Source of the DNA: Paracoccaceae bacterium
GTDB lineage: Bacteria; Pseudomonadota; Alphaproteobacteria; Rhodobacterales; Rhodobacteraceae
Length of the DNA stretch: 64,000 nt
NCBI GenBank assembly: GCA_004153385.1
Contig: SDAL01000001.1
Coordinates: forward strand, 930,001-994,000
Reading direction: 5' to 3'
Numbering within the stretch: the first letter of the stretch is position 1; each line of letters starts with the position of its first letter. Both the position numbers and the translations under genes were made by a program. Below the pieces are notes generated by a model. It made no database searches, was not told the origin of the DNA, and saw only the letters and a program-made list of their open reading frames with translations. This document shows positions 1-8,659 of this stretch, in pieces.

Positions 1-247
1 GGTCGAACACGTCGAAATTCGCAGGCTCGTCTTTGGGATGGAACGGGGCCGCGGCGGCCGGGGCGACCGCGTTCAAACCAGCGGGGTTTGTCCAGCGCCA
101 GTATTCATCACGCGGGCCGGGAAGCCCCATGCGTGTCACACGGTCAAGCGCATCGGCACGCGCGGCCGCGGTAAAGCCGCCTTTGGGCAGCTCCATCGCG
201 TCAAGCCTCGTCTGCGCCGCTTCGATTTTTTGCGGTGCCGCAGCCAT
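1..247 (-). CDS. sufD: Fe-S cluster assembly protein SufD, N-terminal part (cut by window edge)
   Basis: The first 82 residues of a protein whose remainder lies left of the window. Visible near residues 30-45 is a PRDEYWRW-type motif, followed by a Pro/Ala-rich loop; I recognise this opening as SufD of Rhodobacteraceae. SufD pairs with SufB and the ATPase SufC in the cytosolic SufBC2D scaffold that builds Fe-S clusters. The ATG overlaps the sufC stop by one base (TAATG), so the two are translationally coupled. The call rests on the motif plus position directly after sufC; the catalytically important C-terminal beta-helix is not visible. Confidence 0.88.
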   Translation of the reverse strand, partial: MAAAPQKIEAAQTRLDAMELPKGGFTAAARADALDRVTRMGLPGPRDEYWRWTNPAGLNAVAPAAAAPFHPKDEPANFDVFD

Positions 248-1020
248 TATGCCATCTCCTCGCTGATGCCGTGCTCTTTGAGTAGATCGGAATAGCCGTT
301 TTTCTCGACTTCCATCGCCAGCTCCGGCCCGCCGGTTTTGATGATCCGTCCATCGGCCATGATATGCACCACATCAGGTTTGATGTGATCAAGCAGACGT
401 TGGTAGTGGGTGATCACCAAGAAGCTGCGGCCTTCGCTGCGCAGGGCATTCACGCCTTCGGCGACCAGTTTCATCGCATCGACATCCAGACCGGAATCGG
501 TCTCGTCAAGGATGCACATTTTCGGCTCAAGCATAGCCATCTGCAGGATTTCGTTACGCTTCTTTTCACCACCCGAAAAGCCGACGTTCACCGGACGTTT
601 CAGCATATTGGCGTCGATTTTCAGCGACTTCGCCTTTTCGCGCACAATTTTCAAGAACTCGCCGGCGGAATATTCACTTTCGCCACGGGCTTTGCGCTGC
701 GAGTTTACCGCCGTGCGCAAAAAGGTCATATTCCCGACCCCGGGGATTTCCACAGGGTATTGGAACGCCAAAAACAGACCGGCGGCCGCACGCTCTTCAG
801 GCTCCATATCCAGCAGGTCTTCGTCGTTCAAAGCAGCGGTGCCATCGGTGACCTTGTAGCCGTCGCGCCCCGACAGCACATAAGACAACGTGGATTTACC
901 AGAGCCGTTCGGCCCCATGATCGCGTGAACCTGACCGGTCCCCACGCTCAGATCCACACCTTTGAGGATTTTCTTGTCCTCGTCTTCAAGCTCTACGCGC
1001 AGGTTTTTAATCTCAAGCAT
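247..1020 (-). CDS. sufC: Fe-S cluster assembly ATPase SufC
   Basis: ABC-type ATPase of 257 residues, the usual SufC length; it drives the SufBCD scaffold in the cytosol. Walker A GPNGSGKS lies at residues 36-43, the signature SGGEKKR at 148-154 (the EKKR ending is typical of SufC rather than of transporter ATPases), and Walker B with DETDSGLD at about 167-178. An ATG nine bases upstream (1029) is in frame, but its AGG is immediately adjacent; AGGA is correctly spaced for the ATG at 1020, so that start is preferred. The stop overlaps the sufD start. Confidence 0.96.
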   Translation of the reverse strand: MLEIKNLRVELEDEDKKILKGVDLSVGTGQVHAIMGPNGSGKSTLSYVLSGRDGYKVTDGTAALNDEDLLDMEPEERAAAGLFLAFQYPVEIPGVGNMTFLRTAVNSQRKARGESEYSAGEFLKIVREKAKSLKIDANMLKRPVNVGFSGGEKKRNEILQMAMLEPKMCILDETDSGLDVDAMKLVAEGVNALRSEGRSFLVITHYQRLLDHIKPDVVHIMADGRIIKTGGPELAMEVEKNGYSDLLKEHGISEEMA

Positions 1021-1034
1021 CTTTATCATCCTGT

Positions 1035-1340
1035 TCAGTCGGGTGTGACGGCGGTGGCGGGTCGCGGCACCATCAACATCAAATATGCGGCAATCCCTAG
1101 TGTAGGACCGGCGCCAACTATTTCGGTCGTGTCCGACGCACGGGCACGGGTTTGCGGTTTGACAAGCGCCTTTGCAAGGGCACCTGCCCGCGTGGTCAAG
1201 CGGGCGCCAGCGGAACTATGAACGGACATCAGAAGATCCCGCGCACCACGCCCACCCCACAAGACCATGCCCCATGCGGACCCGTGGCCAGACACGGGAT
1301 CCGCTTGGGTTCGGATCAAAGGGTGGGTGGTGCCGTTCAA
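1035..1340 (-). CDS. hypothetical protein between sufB and sufC
   Basis: Possible 101-residue protein filling most of the 359-base gap between sufB and sufC. It begins at TTG (1340) with AGGAG six bases upstream (complement of 1347-1351), the best argument that it is translated. The N-terminal half has GC-rich third positions; the C-terminal half ends in a short hydrophobic stretch (IAAYLMLMV) that could touch a membrane. I do not recognise a family. If it is not a gene, the gap is an untranslated spacer inside the suf operon. Confidence 0.42.
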   Translation of the reverse strand: MNGTTHPLIRTQADPVSGHGSAWGMVLWGGRGARDLLMSVHSSAGARLTTRAGALAKALVKPQTRARASDTTEIVGAGPTLGIAAYLMLMVPRPATAVTPD

Positions 1341-1379
1341 AAGGAACTCCTGACGCCAGATCGTAACATTCCGACAGGC

Positions 1380-2894
1380 TTAGCCCACGGACCCTTCAAG
1401 TGAAATCGCAACAAGGCTTTGCGCTTCCATCGCGAATTCCATCGGCAAGGCCTGCAACACATCGCGACAGAACCCGTTCACGACAAGCGCCACCGCTTCC
1501 TCTTCATCCATCCCGCGCGCGCGGCAATAGAACAGCTGGTCGTCATCCACCTTGGAGGTGGTGGCCTCATGCTCGACCCGGCTCGAGTTGTTTTTGACCT
1601 CGATATAAGGGACGGTATGCGCACCACATTCGGAACCGATCAGCAAACTGTCACACTGGGTGTAGTTGCGGCTGTCAGTGGCCTTGGGATGCATGGACAC
1701 AAGACCACGATAGGTGTTTTGCGCGTGGCCCGCCGAAATCCCTTTCGACACAATCCGCGAGCGTGTGTTCTTGCCCAAGTGGATCATTTTCGTGCCTGTG
1801 TCGGCCTGCTGGTAGTTGTTGGCAATCGCGATGGAGTAGAACTCGCCCGAGCTTTCCTCGCCACGCAGGATGCACGACGGATATTTCCATGTGATCGCCG
1901 AACCGGTCTCGACCTGCGTCCACATCACCTTGGACCGGTCGCCACGACAATCGGCACGTTTGGTCACGAAGTTATAGATACCGCCCTTGCCGTTCTCATC
2001 ACCGGGGAACCAGTTTTGAACGGTGGAATATTTCACCTCGGCATCTTCCTCGATGATGATTTCCACCACCGCCGCATGCAGCTGTGCCGTATCGCGTTTG
2101 GGGGCCGTGCAGCCTTCGAGATAGCTGACATACGAGCCCTTGTCGGCGATAATCAGTGTGCGTTCGAACTGTCCGGTATTTTCGGCATTGATCCGGAAAT
2201 AGGTCGACAGCTCCATCGGGCAGCGCACGCCCGGGGGCACATAGACAAATGACCCGTCAGAGAATACGGCAGAATTGAGCGTGGCATAGAAATTGTCTGA
2301 TTGCGGCACAACGGTGCCCAGATATTTCTTGACCAGTTCGGGATGTTCTCTGATTGCCTCAGAGATGGAGCAGAAAATCACCCCTGCCTCGGCCAGCTTG
2401 TCTTTGAACGTCGTGCCAACAGAAACGGAATCGAATACCGCATCCACCGCGACCTGACGCTGGTTCGGATCGTACTCCTCGGCCCCCTCGACGCCCGCAA
2501 GGATCATCTGCTCTTTCAGCGGAATACCCAGCTTTTCATACGTCGCCAGAAGTTTCGGGTCGACTTCGTCCAGCGACTTGGGCTTCACCTCCATCGATTT
2601 CGGACGCGCGTAATAATACTGGTCCTGAAAATCGATCGCCGGCACCTTCAACAGCGCCCAGTCGGGTTTGTCCATCCCCTCCCAGCGCTCGAACGCGGAC
2701 AGACGCCATTCGGTCATCCACTCCGGCTCTTCGTTTTTCGATGAGATCAGCCGGACGATATCCTGGTTTACGCCTTTAGGGGCATACTCCATCTCGATCT
2801 CGGTTTCCCAGCCGTATTTATACGAGCCCATATTCTGAACCGTCTCGACCGTCTCCCGATCAACGCCTTCGCGGATTTGCAGATCATCTGCCAC
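1380..2894 (-). CDS. sufB: Fe-S cluster assembly scaffold SufB
   Basis: SufB, 504 residues, the scaffold subunit that accepts sulfur and hosts cluster assembly in the SufBC2D complex. The N-terminal region holds the family pattern MGSYKYGW; the centre holds the right-handed beta-helix with [17 protein letters not shown], and the C-terminal part holds the conserved [14 protein letters not shown] segment. I place the start at GTG 2894 (VADDLQ), because GGAAGGGA precedes it by about seven bases and homologues begin there; a longer in-frame reading from 2966 adds 24 residues without family resemblance. It lies downstream of the desulfurase in the same leftward operon. Confidence 0.96.
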   Translation of the reverse strand: MADDLQIREGVDRETVETVQNMGSYKYGWETEIEMEYAPKGVNQDIVRLISSKNEEPEWMTEWRLSAFERWEGMDKPDWALLKVPAIDFQDQYYYARPKSMEVKPKSLDEVDPKLLATYEKLGIPLKEQMILAGVEGAEEYDPNQRQVAVDAVFDSVSVGTTFKDKLAEAGVIFCSISEAIREHPELVKKYLGTVVPQSDNFYATLNSAVFSDGSFVYVPPGVRCPMELSTYFRINAENTGQFERTLIIADKGSYVSYLEGCTAPKRDTAQLHAAVVEIIIEEDAEVKYSTVQNWFPGDENGKGGIYNFVTKRADCRGDRSKVMWTQVETGSAITWKYPSCILRGEESSGEFYSIAIANNYQQADTGTKMIHLGKNTRSRIVSKGISAGHAQNTYRGLVSMHPKATDSRNYTQCDSLLIGSECGAHTVPYIEVKNNSSRVEHEATTSKVDDDQLFYCRARGMDEEEAVALVVNGFCRDVLQALPMEFAMEAQSLVAISLEGSVG

Positions 2895-2992
2895 GTTATA
2901 TTCCCTTCCGTCGTGGAGTGCTGGCGCACTCCCGTATTGGTTTTTCCCGGTCAGCCCCCGATGCACGGCGCATCTTCAAGACATTCGGGTCA

Positions 2993-4075
2993 TCATCCCC
3001 GTGCGCGATGTTTGGATCGCGCTTTCGCCCAGCTCTCCGCGAAACGCTCTACCGTTTCGCGATCTATCTCCGGCCCGAGCGAAATCCGCATCGCAGATCC
3101 CGCCTCCGTTTCGGACCATCCCATGGCGCGCAGCACATCAGATGCCCGAACCTTGCCCGAAGAACAGGCCGACCCCGCCGATACGGCAAATCCCTGAAGA
3201 TCCATCCGCATCACCTGTGTCTCGCCTTTCCAGCCGGGGCTGATCACCGAAAGCGTGTTGGGTAGAATGGCAGGTGGCGCTTGGCCCGACCCGATCCGTT
3301 CCTGATCCCCCGGTGTCTCCCAACCAGGAAAATAGACATCTTGGGCGCTCGCTTCCAGTGCCTTTTTTAGAATATTTCTAATTTCGGCCACTTTATCCCA
3401 GACACCGTCGGCCAGATCGCGCGCCGCGGCCTCTGCTGCCGCGCCAAAGCCCGCGATCCCGATCAGGTTTTCGGTGCCCGCACGCCGTCCCATTTCCTGA
3501 CCACCGCCCTTCAGATGCGATGCAAGCTCCGTGCCTTGGCGCAAGACCAAGGCGCCCACGCCCTTCGGGCCGCCCAGCTTATGTGCCGAAACAAACCCGC
3601 AGGTCGCGCCCAGCCAGTTGAACGCCAGCGGCACTTTACCGAAGGCTTGGGTCATATCGCTTGCCCAAAGCCCGTCCGGCAGCGTCTGGATCACACCCGT
3701 TTCGGAATTGGCCAACTGCACCGTGCTGTGGGCGGGATTGCTGACCTGCACACGGCCATAGCCGTCCACAGGCAATGTATGCGTGCACCATGCGCTCACC
3801 GCGTCATGTTCGATCCGCGCGCCTGCGCACTCGCGCCCGGCCAGCGCCAGCGCACTTGCCTCCGTGGCGCCGGACGTAAACACGATATCCTGACCTTCTG
3901 CACCAAGGGCCGCGGCCACTTGCGCGCGCGCCCGCTCCAGCAAGCCGATGGCCGCCCGGCCTTCTGCATGCACAGACGACGGATTGCCCACGATATCCAT
4001 GGCCGCAATCATCGCCGTGCGCGCCTCGGGGCGCAGTGGCGTGGTCGCGTTCCAATCAAGATAGCTGCGTGCCAT
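2993..4075 (-). CDS. cysteine desulfurase (NifS/IscS type)
   Basis: PLP-dependent class V aminotransferase fold, 360 residues, that would release sulfur from cysteine for the Suf scaffold. Visible are the N-terminal DWNATTP motif (about 7-13), the PLP-binding lysine K166 in SAHKLGGPKG, the RAGTEN motif (about 198-203) and the mobile active-site loop SAGSACSSGK with the sulfur-carrying cysteine C304. It is shorter than E. coli IscS (about 400) and lacks an IscS-like C-terminal tail. It lies between the IscR-type regulator and sufB, giving the isc/suf hybrid arrangement typical of Rhodobacteraceae; a separate sufS normally lies past sufD and would be outside the window. Confidence 0.92.
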   Translation of the reverse strand: MARSYLDWNATTPLRPEARTAMIAAMDIVGNPSSVHAEGRAAIGLLERARAQVAAALGAEGQDIVFTSGATEASALALAGRECAGARIEHDAVSAWCTHTLPVDGYGRVQVSNPAHSTVQLANSETGVIQTLPDGLWASDMTQAFGKVPLAFNWLGATCGFVSAHKLGGPKGVGALVLRQGTELASHLKGGGQEMGRRAGTENLIGIAGFGAAAEAAARDLADGVWDKVAEIRNILKKALEASAQDVYFPGWETPGDQERIGSGQAPPAILPNTLSVISPGWKGETQVMRMDLQGFAVSAGSACSSGKVRASDVLRAMGWSETEAGSAMRISLGPEIDRETVERFAESWAKARSKHRARG

Positions 4076-4172
4076 ATGCTGCGCCTTTCACAAACCCTGT
4101 CTGACAGGCCCGTTATAACGTGCCTGCCCGCAAGGGCAACAAACCGGCCCGACATCAGATCATCACAGGCGT

Positions 4173-4631
4173 TTATTCATCCACCACCGAAAACAGCGAC
4201 GGAACTGCAGGACATGGCTTCAACCCGTTGCCGATCACGTCTTGCAAGGTGGTCTGGTGCAAGAACACAAACACCTGCGCCGAGAGGCTTTCCCACAAAC
4301 GGTTGGAAAGCGACTGCGCCCGAGAGCCGGATTTCCCGCCAGATGCCCCGGCCCCCACATGCATTGCGGAAACCGTTTCATCCACGGCCTCGAAGATTTC
4401 GCTCACACGGATTTCTGCTGGAGGGCGCGCCAGTTTATAGCCCCCCCCTGGTCCGCGCACCGATGTCACCAGCCCCGCGCGGCGCAGGCGCACGAAGATC
4501 TGTTCCAGATACGGCAAGGAAATATCCTCTGCCTTGGACAACTGTCCCAGGGAGGTGCGGCTGTTTTCTCCGGCAAGCGCAAGATTGGCCAGCGCCACCA
4601 TCGCATAACGCCCCTTCGTCGAAAGTTTCAT
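4173..4631 (-). CDS. iscR: Rrf2-family regulator, IscR type
   Basis: Winged-helix Rrf2 regulator of 152 residues, first gene of the suf operon and probably its repressor. The N-terminal MKLSTKGRYA and the recognition region with LEQIFVRLRRAGLV and GPGGGYKLAR (about 42-69) are IscR-like. Start at ATG 4631 has a strong purine-rich ribosome site (GGAGGAAAAGAAGGA); an upstream in-frame ATG at 4673 would add 14 unrelated residues. Odd point: the region that in E. coli IscR carries the three cluster cysteines (here about 90-105) has Gly/Ser instead, and the only cysteine is C140 near the C-terminus. Rhodobacter IscR is known to bind a cluster with unusual ligands, so function is likely kept. Confidence 0.93.
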   Translation of the reverse strand: MKLSTKGRYAMVALANLALAGENSRTSLGQLSKAEDISLPYLEQIFVRLRRAGLVTSVRGPGGGYKLARPPAEIRVSEIFEAVDETVSAMHVGAGASGGKSGSRAQSLSNRLWESLSAQVFVFLHQTTLQDVIGNGLKPCPAVPSLFSVVDE

Positions 4632-4900
4632 TCCTTCTTTTCCTCCTCGTCGCGAGCGGTATGCGCGCCTCAATCGTTAAAATCCGGTCGATCACCCCGC
4701 GCCTACTGTGCCATAGCTTGACGCCAAGAACCCGCGAAATCCGCATGAAGCATTGACCTTGCGGCCTTCGGACCTTAACTCGGTTTAACCCGTAGATCCG
4801 GCATCCCGCCGGGACTGGCATTTCCTAGGGGGCGGATGCGGTTGCGTCAAGCAATCCCGACCCTTCGGAGATACCCCAGCGCAAAAGCAAACGAGACACG

Positions 4901-5560
4901 ATGCCCGAAGTCATTTTTCCCGGTCCCGAAGGTCGCCTTGAAGGGCGCTATCACCCGCAGCCTGCCTCGGATGCTCCGATTGCCATTGTTCTGCACCCCG
5001 ATCCGCAATTTGGCGGCACGATGAACAACCGCGTGGTGTATAACCTGCACTATACGTTTCTGAAACTGGGCTTTACCGTTCTACGCTTCAACTTTCGTGG
5101 CGTGGGGCGTAGCCAAGGTGAATATGATCAGGGCGTGGGCGAATTGTCGGATGCCGCCTCTGCGCTGGATTACCTTCAGACACAAAACCCCAACTCCAAG
5201 CATTGCTGGGTCGCGGGTTTCAGTTTCGGCGCATGGATCGGTATGCAGCTGTTGATGCGTCGTCCCGAAATCACCGGTTTCATTTCGGTCGCCCCGCCTG
5301 CCAATATGTATGATTTCAGCTTCCTTGCGCCCTGCCCGTCGTCGGGTCTGGTCATCAACGGCACCAATGATCGCGTGGCCCCGCCGAAAGACACCCAGAC
5401 ACTGGTCAGCAAACTGTCCGAGCAAAAAGGGATCACCGTCACCCACGAGCAAATCGAGGGCGCCGATCACTTCTTCAAGAACGACGAGGCGCATATGCAG
5501 CCGATGATCCAGCACGTTCACGAGTATGTCCGCCGCCGCCTGACGGAAACTTCGCGCTGA
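4901..5560 (+). CDS. alpha/beta hydrolase
   Basis: Cytosolic alpha/beta-hydrolase fold protein, 219 residues. The nucleophile elbow GFSFGAW lies near residues 106-112, an oxyanion strand region IAIVLHPDPQFGGTMNN near 28-43, and a likely catalytic histidine in GADHFF near 187-192, with an acid in GTNDR. The HPDPQFGGTMNN pattern is typical of a bacterial family of small dienelactone-hydrolase-like esterases of unknown substrate. It is divergent from the suf operon, so the two promoters share 4632-4900. It is followed by a clear terminator, so probably monocistronic. The substrate cannot be inferred. Confidence 0.85.
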   Translation: MPEVIFPGPEGRLEGRYHPQPASDAPIAIVLHPDPQFGGTMNNRVVYNLHYTFLKLGFTVLRFNFRGVGRSQGEYDQGVGELSDAASALDYLQTQNPNSKHCWVAGFSFGAWIGMQLLMRRPEITGFISVAPPANMYDFSFLAPCPSSGLVINGTNDRVAPPKDTQTLVSKLSEQKGITVTHEQIEGADHFFKNDEAHMQPMIQHVHEYVRRRLTETSR

Positions 5561-5590
5561 TTTTCAGACCGATGGTTTGAGTGAAGATTG

Positions 5591-5620
5591 AAAACCGGCC
5601 CGTCTGTGGCCGGTTTTTTT
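5591..5620 (+). terminator. rho-independent terminator after the hydrolase
   Basis: AAACCGGCC and GGCCGGTTT flank a short CGTCTGT loop and run into seven T residues. It ends the transcript of the alpha/beta hydrolase 30 bases downstream of its stop. Confidence 0.9.
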
Positions 5621-5766
5621 GGGTTTGACGTGTGACATGTGTTTGTCTGCGCCCTAACACAAACGCACACCCCCATGTGAACCAATGGCTTGGCAAACAG
5701 GTCAGGAACGCTTTACCAAGATTACAGCTTTTCGTCCGATCGGTGACGATCTGCCTTATGATGCAC

Positions 5767-5784
5767 GGGACCACCTGTGGTCCC
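5767..5784. other. perfect 8-bp palindrome upstream of the HD gene
   Basis: GGGACCAC-CT-GTGGTCCC lies 66 bases before the HD hydrolase start, within a 230-base stretch (5621-5850) that otherwise shows no convincing gene. It may be an operator or a leader hairpin. No poly-T follows, so it is not a standard terminator. Confidence 0.4.
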
Positions 5785-5850
5785 CTTGCCCCGCCCGCGT
5801 TCCTCTTGTGCATCTCCTGTACGCGGGCTTTGTATTCCAGGACCACTCCC

Positions 5851-6465
5851 ATGCCCGACGCTCCAGTCCCATCGCGCCTCGACCAGCAACTTGCCTTCCT
5901 CAACGAAGCAGAGAAATTGAAATCCGTCGTCCGCGCAACCCCGATCCACAACGGGGAGCGGTTCGAAAACTCGGCCGAACACAGCTGGTCCTTGGCGCTT
6001 TGGGCGATGGTCATGGCAGATCAGGCTGATCCGGCGGTTGACCCTGTGCGCGCGATCCGGATGCTCGTGTTGCATGATCTTGTCGAAATCGATGTGGGCG
6101 ATGTGCCGATTCACTCGCAAGGGGGCCATGCCCATGATTGCGCCGAGGTGCGTTCGCTTGAAGAAGCCGCCGCGAAACGCATTTTTGCTCTGCTCCCCCC
6201 CGATCAGGCAGAGGATTTTCTGGCAACATGGCTGGAATTCGAGGCCGCGACGACCCCCACTGCCGTTTATGCCAAGTCGCTTGACCGCAGCCAGCCTGTA
6301 TTGCTCAACCTGCAGGCAGGTGGCGGATCATGGCGGGAATACAAAGTGACCTGGTCACAGCTTGAAACGCGGGTGGGTGAAAAAATTGCGCGCGGATTGC
6401 CACAGCTGTGGCACACGATCAAGGCACGGGTCTTGCCGTGGTTTGAGCGCAATGGCCGAGTTTAA
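5851..6465 (+). CDS. HD-domain hydrolase (YfbR-like)
   Basis: HD-superfamily metal-dependent phosphohydrolase, 204 residues. Metal-ligand candidates are H44 in SAEHSWS, the H75-D76 doublet in [13 protein letters not shown] and downstream acids, with a late Asp in AKSLDR. It resembles the COG1896 group, which includes the 5'-nucleotidase YfbR, so a nucleotide or similar phosphate monoester is a reasonable but unproven substrate. Start is set at ATG 5851, where homology begins; the open frame extends upstream to 5632 but that part has no family likeness. It stands between a terminator and icd. Confidence 0.85.
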   Translation: MPDAPVPSRLDQQLAFLNEAEKLKSVVRATPIHNGERFENSAEHSWSLALWAMVMADQADPAVDPVRAIRMLVLHDLVEIDVGDVPIHSQGGHAHDCAEVRSLEEAAAKRIFALLPPDQAEDFLATWLEFEAATTPTAVYAKSLDRSQPVLLNLQAGGGSWREYKVTWSQLETRVGEKIARGLPQLWHTIKARVLPWFERNGRV

Positions 6466-6491
6466 CGTGCGATATCCGACGGTGCACCATA

Positions 6492-6507
6492 GTATACTTT
6501 CGTATAC
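6492..6507. promoter_or_regulatory. GTATAC-N4-GTATAC repeat upstream of icd
   Basis: Two copies of the self-complementary hexamer GTATAC are separated by four bases (TTTC), 75 bases before the icd start. Spacing of about one helical turn suits a dimeric repressor or activator. A second palindrome, GGTGCACC, sits at 6481-6488. No regulator is identified. Confidence 0.4.
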
Positions 6508-6581
6508 CGAGGCTTTCTTTCTCCCTCGTTCTACGCTATGAAAAGACCAGCCCGACTCACACAGCCATGGAGGGACGTCCC

Positions 6582-7802
6582 TTGTCCAAGATCAAAGTAG
6601 AAAATCCGATCGTCGAGCTTGACGGCGACGAGATGACCCGGATCATCTGGGATTTCATCAAGAAAAAGCTGATCGAACCTTATCTTGATGTCGACCTGCT
6701 GTATTACGATCTGGGGATCGAAGAACGCGACCGGACCGACGACCAGATCACGATCGACGCGGCCAACAAGATCAAGGAAATCGGCGTTGGTGTGAAATGC
6801 GCCACCATCACCCCTGACGAGGCACGCGTTGAGGAATTCGGCCTCAAAAAGATGTGGCGCTCGCCCAACGGGACGATCCGCAATATCTTGGGTGGCGTCG
6901 TGTTCCGCCAGCCGATCATCTGCCGCAACGTGCCGCGCCTGGTGCCGGGCTGGACCGATCCCATCGTGGTGGGCCGTCATGCTTTCGGTGATCAATACAA
7001 GGCGACGGATTTCACCTTCCCCGGCAAGGGGCAGCTGACGATGAAATTTGTGGGCGACGATGGCACAGTGATCGAAAAAGTTGTCTATGATGCGCCCTCG
7101 GCCGGTGTGTATCAGGCAATGTATAACCTTGATGAGTCGATCTTCGATTTCGCGCGCGCCTCGCTCAATTACGGGCTTAATCTTGGCTGGCCGGTCTACC
7201 TGTCGACCAAAAACACGATCCTCAAGGCCTATGACGGGCGCTTCAAAGATATCTTCCAGAAGGTCTATGAGGAAGAATTCGAAGAGAAATTCAAAAAGGC
7301 AGGCATCTGGTACGAACACCGGCTGATCGATGACATGGTGGCTTGCGCCATGAAGTGGAACGGCAAATTTGTCTGGGCGTGCAAAAACTACGACGGCGAT
7401 GTGCAATCGGATACGGTCGCACAGGGCTTTGGTTCGCTGGGTCTGATGACCTCGCAGCTGATGACGCCGGATGGCCAGATTGTCGAGGCCGAAGCCGCCC
7501 ACGGCACAGTGACGCGTCACTACCGCCAGCACCAAAAGGGCGAGGCCACATCAACCAACTCGGTTGCCTCGATCTATGCCTGGACGGGCGGGCTGAAACA
7601 CCGCGCGAAACTGGATGGCAATGACCAGCTGATGACATTTGCCACCACGCTCGAGAAAACAGTCGTCGACACAGTCGAGGCCGGCTTCATGACCAAGGAT
7701 CTGGCCCTGCTGGTTGGCCCCAATCAGAAATGGATGACCACAATGGGGTTCCTCGAGAAAGTCGACGAAAACCTGAACAAGGCGCTGAATACAGCGGCGT
7801 AA
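6582..7802 (+). CDS. icd: NADP-dependent isocitrate dehydrogenase, eukaryotic type
   Basis: Converts isocitrate to 2-oxoglutarate with NADP in the TCA cycle. It is 406 residues with the family opening [19 protein letters not shown], the substrate-binding [12 protein letters not shown] segment (about 90-102), and the YDGRFKDIF and AHGTVTRHY segments typical of the homodimeric eukaryotic-like (type II) enzyme rather than the E. coli type. Start is TTG 6582: GGAGGG lies seven bases upstream and homologues begin with (M)SKIKVENP. An ATG at 6567 overlaps that ribosome site and is rejected. It is monocistronic, closed by a terminator. Confidence 0.96.
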   Translation: MSKIKVENPIVELDGDEMTRIIWDFIKKKLIEPYLDVDLLYYDLGIEERDRTDDQITIDAANKIKEIGVGVKCATITPDEARVEEFGLKKMWRSPNGTIRNILGGVVFRQPIICRNVPRLVPGWTDPIVVGRHAFGDQYKATDFTFPGKGQLTMKFVGDDGTVIEKVVYDAPSAGVYQAMYNLDESIFDFARASLNYGLNLGWPVYLSTKNTILKAYDGRFKDIFQKVYEEEFEEKFKKAGIWYEHRLIDDMVACAMKWNGKFVWACKNYDGDVQSDTVAQGFGSLGLMTSQLMTPDGQIVEAEAAHGTVTRHYRQHQKGEATSTNSVASIYAWTGGLKHRAKLDGNDQLMTFATTLEKTVVDTVEAGFMTKDLALLVGPNQKWMTTMGFLEKVDENLNKALNTAA

Positions 7803-7823
7803 TCCAACAAGATCACCACAGAA

Positions 7824-7848
7824 GGCCGGGCATGTTGCCCGGCTTTTT
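7824..7848 (+). terminator. rho-independent terminator after icd
   Basis: GCCGGGCA and TGCCCGGC around a TGT loop, followed by TTTTT. Confidence 0.9.
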
Positions 7849-7936
7849 CAATTGCACAGGATGGGGCGGCAACAGGGCGCAGCCAATCTTGCAGATGGGC
7901 TTGCGCTGCGCGCGCCCTGCGCTAAACCTGAGCGGC

Positions 7937-8557
7937 ATGACACAGAACATCACGCCGCCCGCCTCGCATTCCCATACCATGCTCGAAGACACCCAAGGGC
8001 TGCTCTTTGGCAGTTTCATGGCCGGTTTCGGGCTTTTGATCCTGACCTCTTTAGGCTTTGTCACAGGGCAAACAGCCGGTCTGGCGGTGTTGATCTCCTA
8101 TGCCACCGGATGGAGCTTCGGGCTGGTGTTTTTTGTCGTGAATATTCCGTTTTACTGGCTGGGCTGGAAACGGATCGGCCCGGTATTCGTATGGAAATCT
8201 CTGATCGCGGTCACGCTTTTATCGCTCACAACGATTTATCTGCCGCGCTATGTCAGCTTCGATACACTCAACCCTGCGGCAGGGGCGGTTTTGTTCGGCT
8301 TTATCACGGGGGCCGCGCTTCTGGCACTGTTCCGGCATGGCTCCAGCTTGGGTGGCGTGGGGATTGTCGCGCTGTACATCCAAGATAAAACCGGATTTCG
8401 CGCAGGCTGGACGCAGATGCTTGTCGATCTGTGTATTTTCGCAATCGCGCTGTGTTTGCGTGATGTCACGACCGTCGCATGGTCTTTTTTGGGCGCTGTT
8501 GTGATGAATATGGTGATCGCGGTCAATCACCGCAGGGATCGTTATATCGCCACCTGA
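7937..8557 (+). CDS. YitT family integral membrane protein (copy 1)
   Basis: 206-residue inner-membrane protein with about five or six hydrophobic segments (near 22-45, 52-75, 88-105, 118-140, 155-165 and 170-190) and the family pattern SLGGVGIVALYIQDKTGFRAGW (split here around residue 150). YitT/DUF161 proteins have no firmly established biochemical role. It begins with a short polar N-terminus at ATG 7937. It is immediately followed by a clear paralogue, which indicates a tandem duplication. Confidence 0.82.
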   Translation: MTQNITPPASHSHTMLEDTQGLLFGSFMAGFGLLILTSLGFVTGQTAGLAVLISYATGWSFGLVFFVVNIPFYWLGWKRIGPVFVWKSLIAVTLLSLTTIYLPRYVSFDTLNPAAGAVLFGFITGAALLALFRHGSSLGGVGIVALYIQDKTGFRAGWTQMLVDLCIFAIALCLRDVTTVAWSFLGAVVMNMVIAVNHRRDRYIAT

Positions 8558-8659
8558 TCTGCACAAATATCCGGCGTCACGACCCCGCCCCGCCATCACA
8601 AGTTGTTACACATCGATACTGCGCTTGCGCCTGATCGCGAAGTAGCGAACCATTAGGTC

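Noticed and set aside
1020-1029. Upstream ATG of sufC at 1029 as the start
   Set aside because: The purine-rich site abuts it directly; spacing fits ATG 1020, where homologues begin.
3515-4756. A 413-codon forward frame over the desulfurase and iscR genes
   Set aside because: Runs antisense through two clearly identified genes, is arginine/proline rich, and has no motif.
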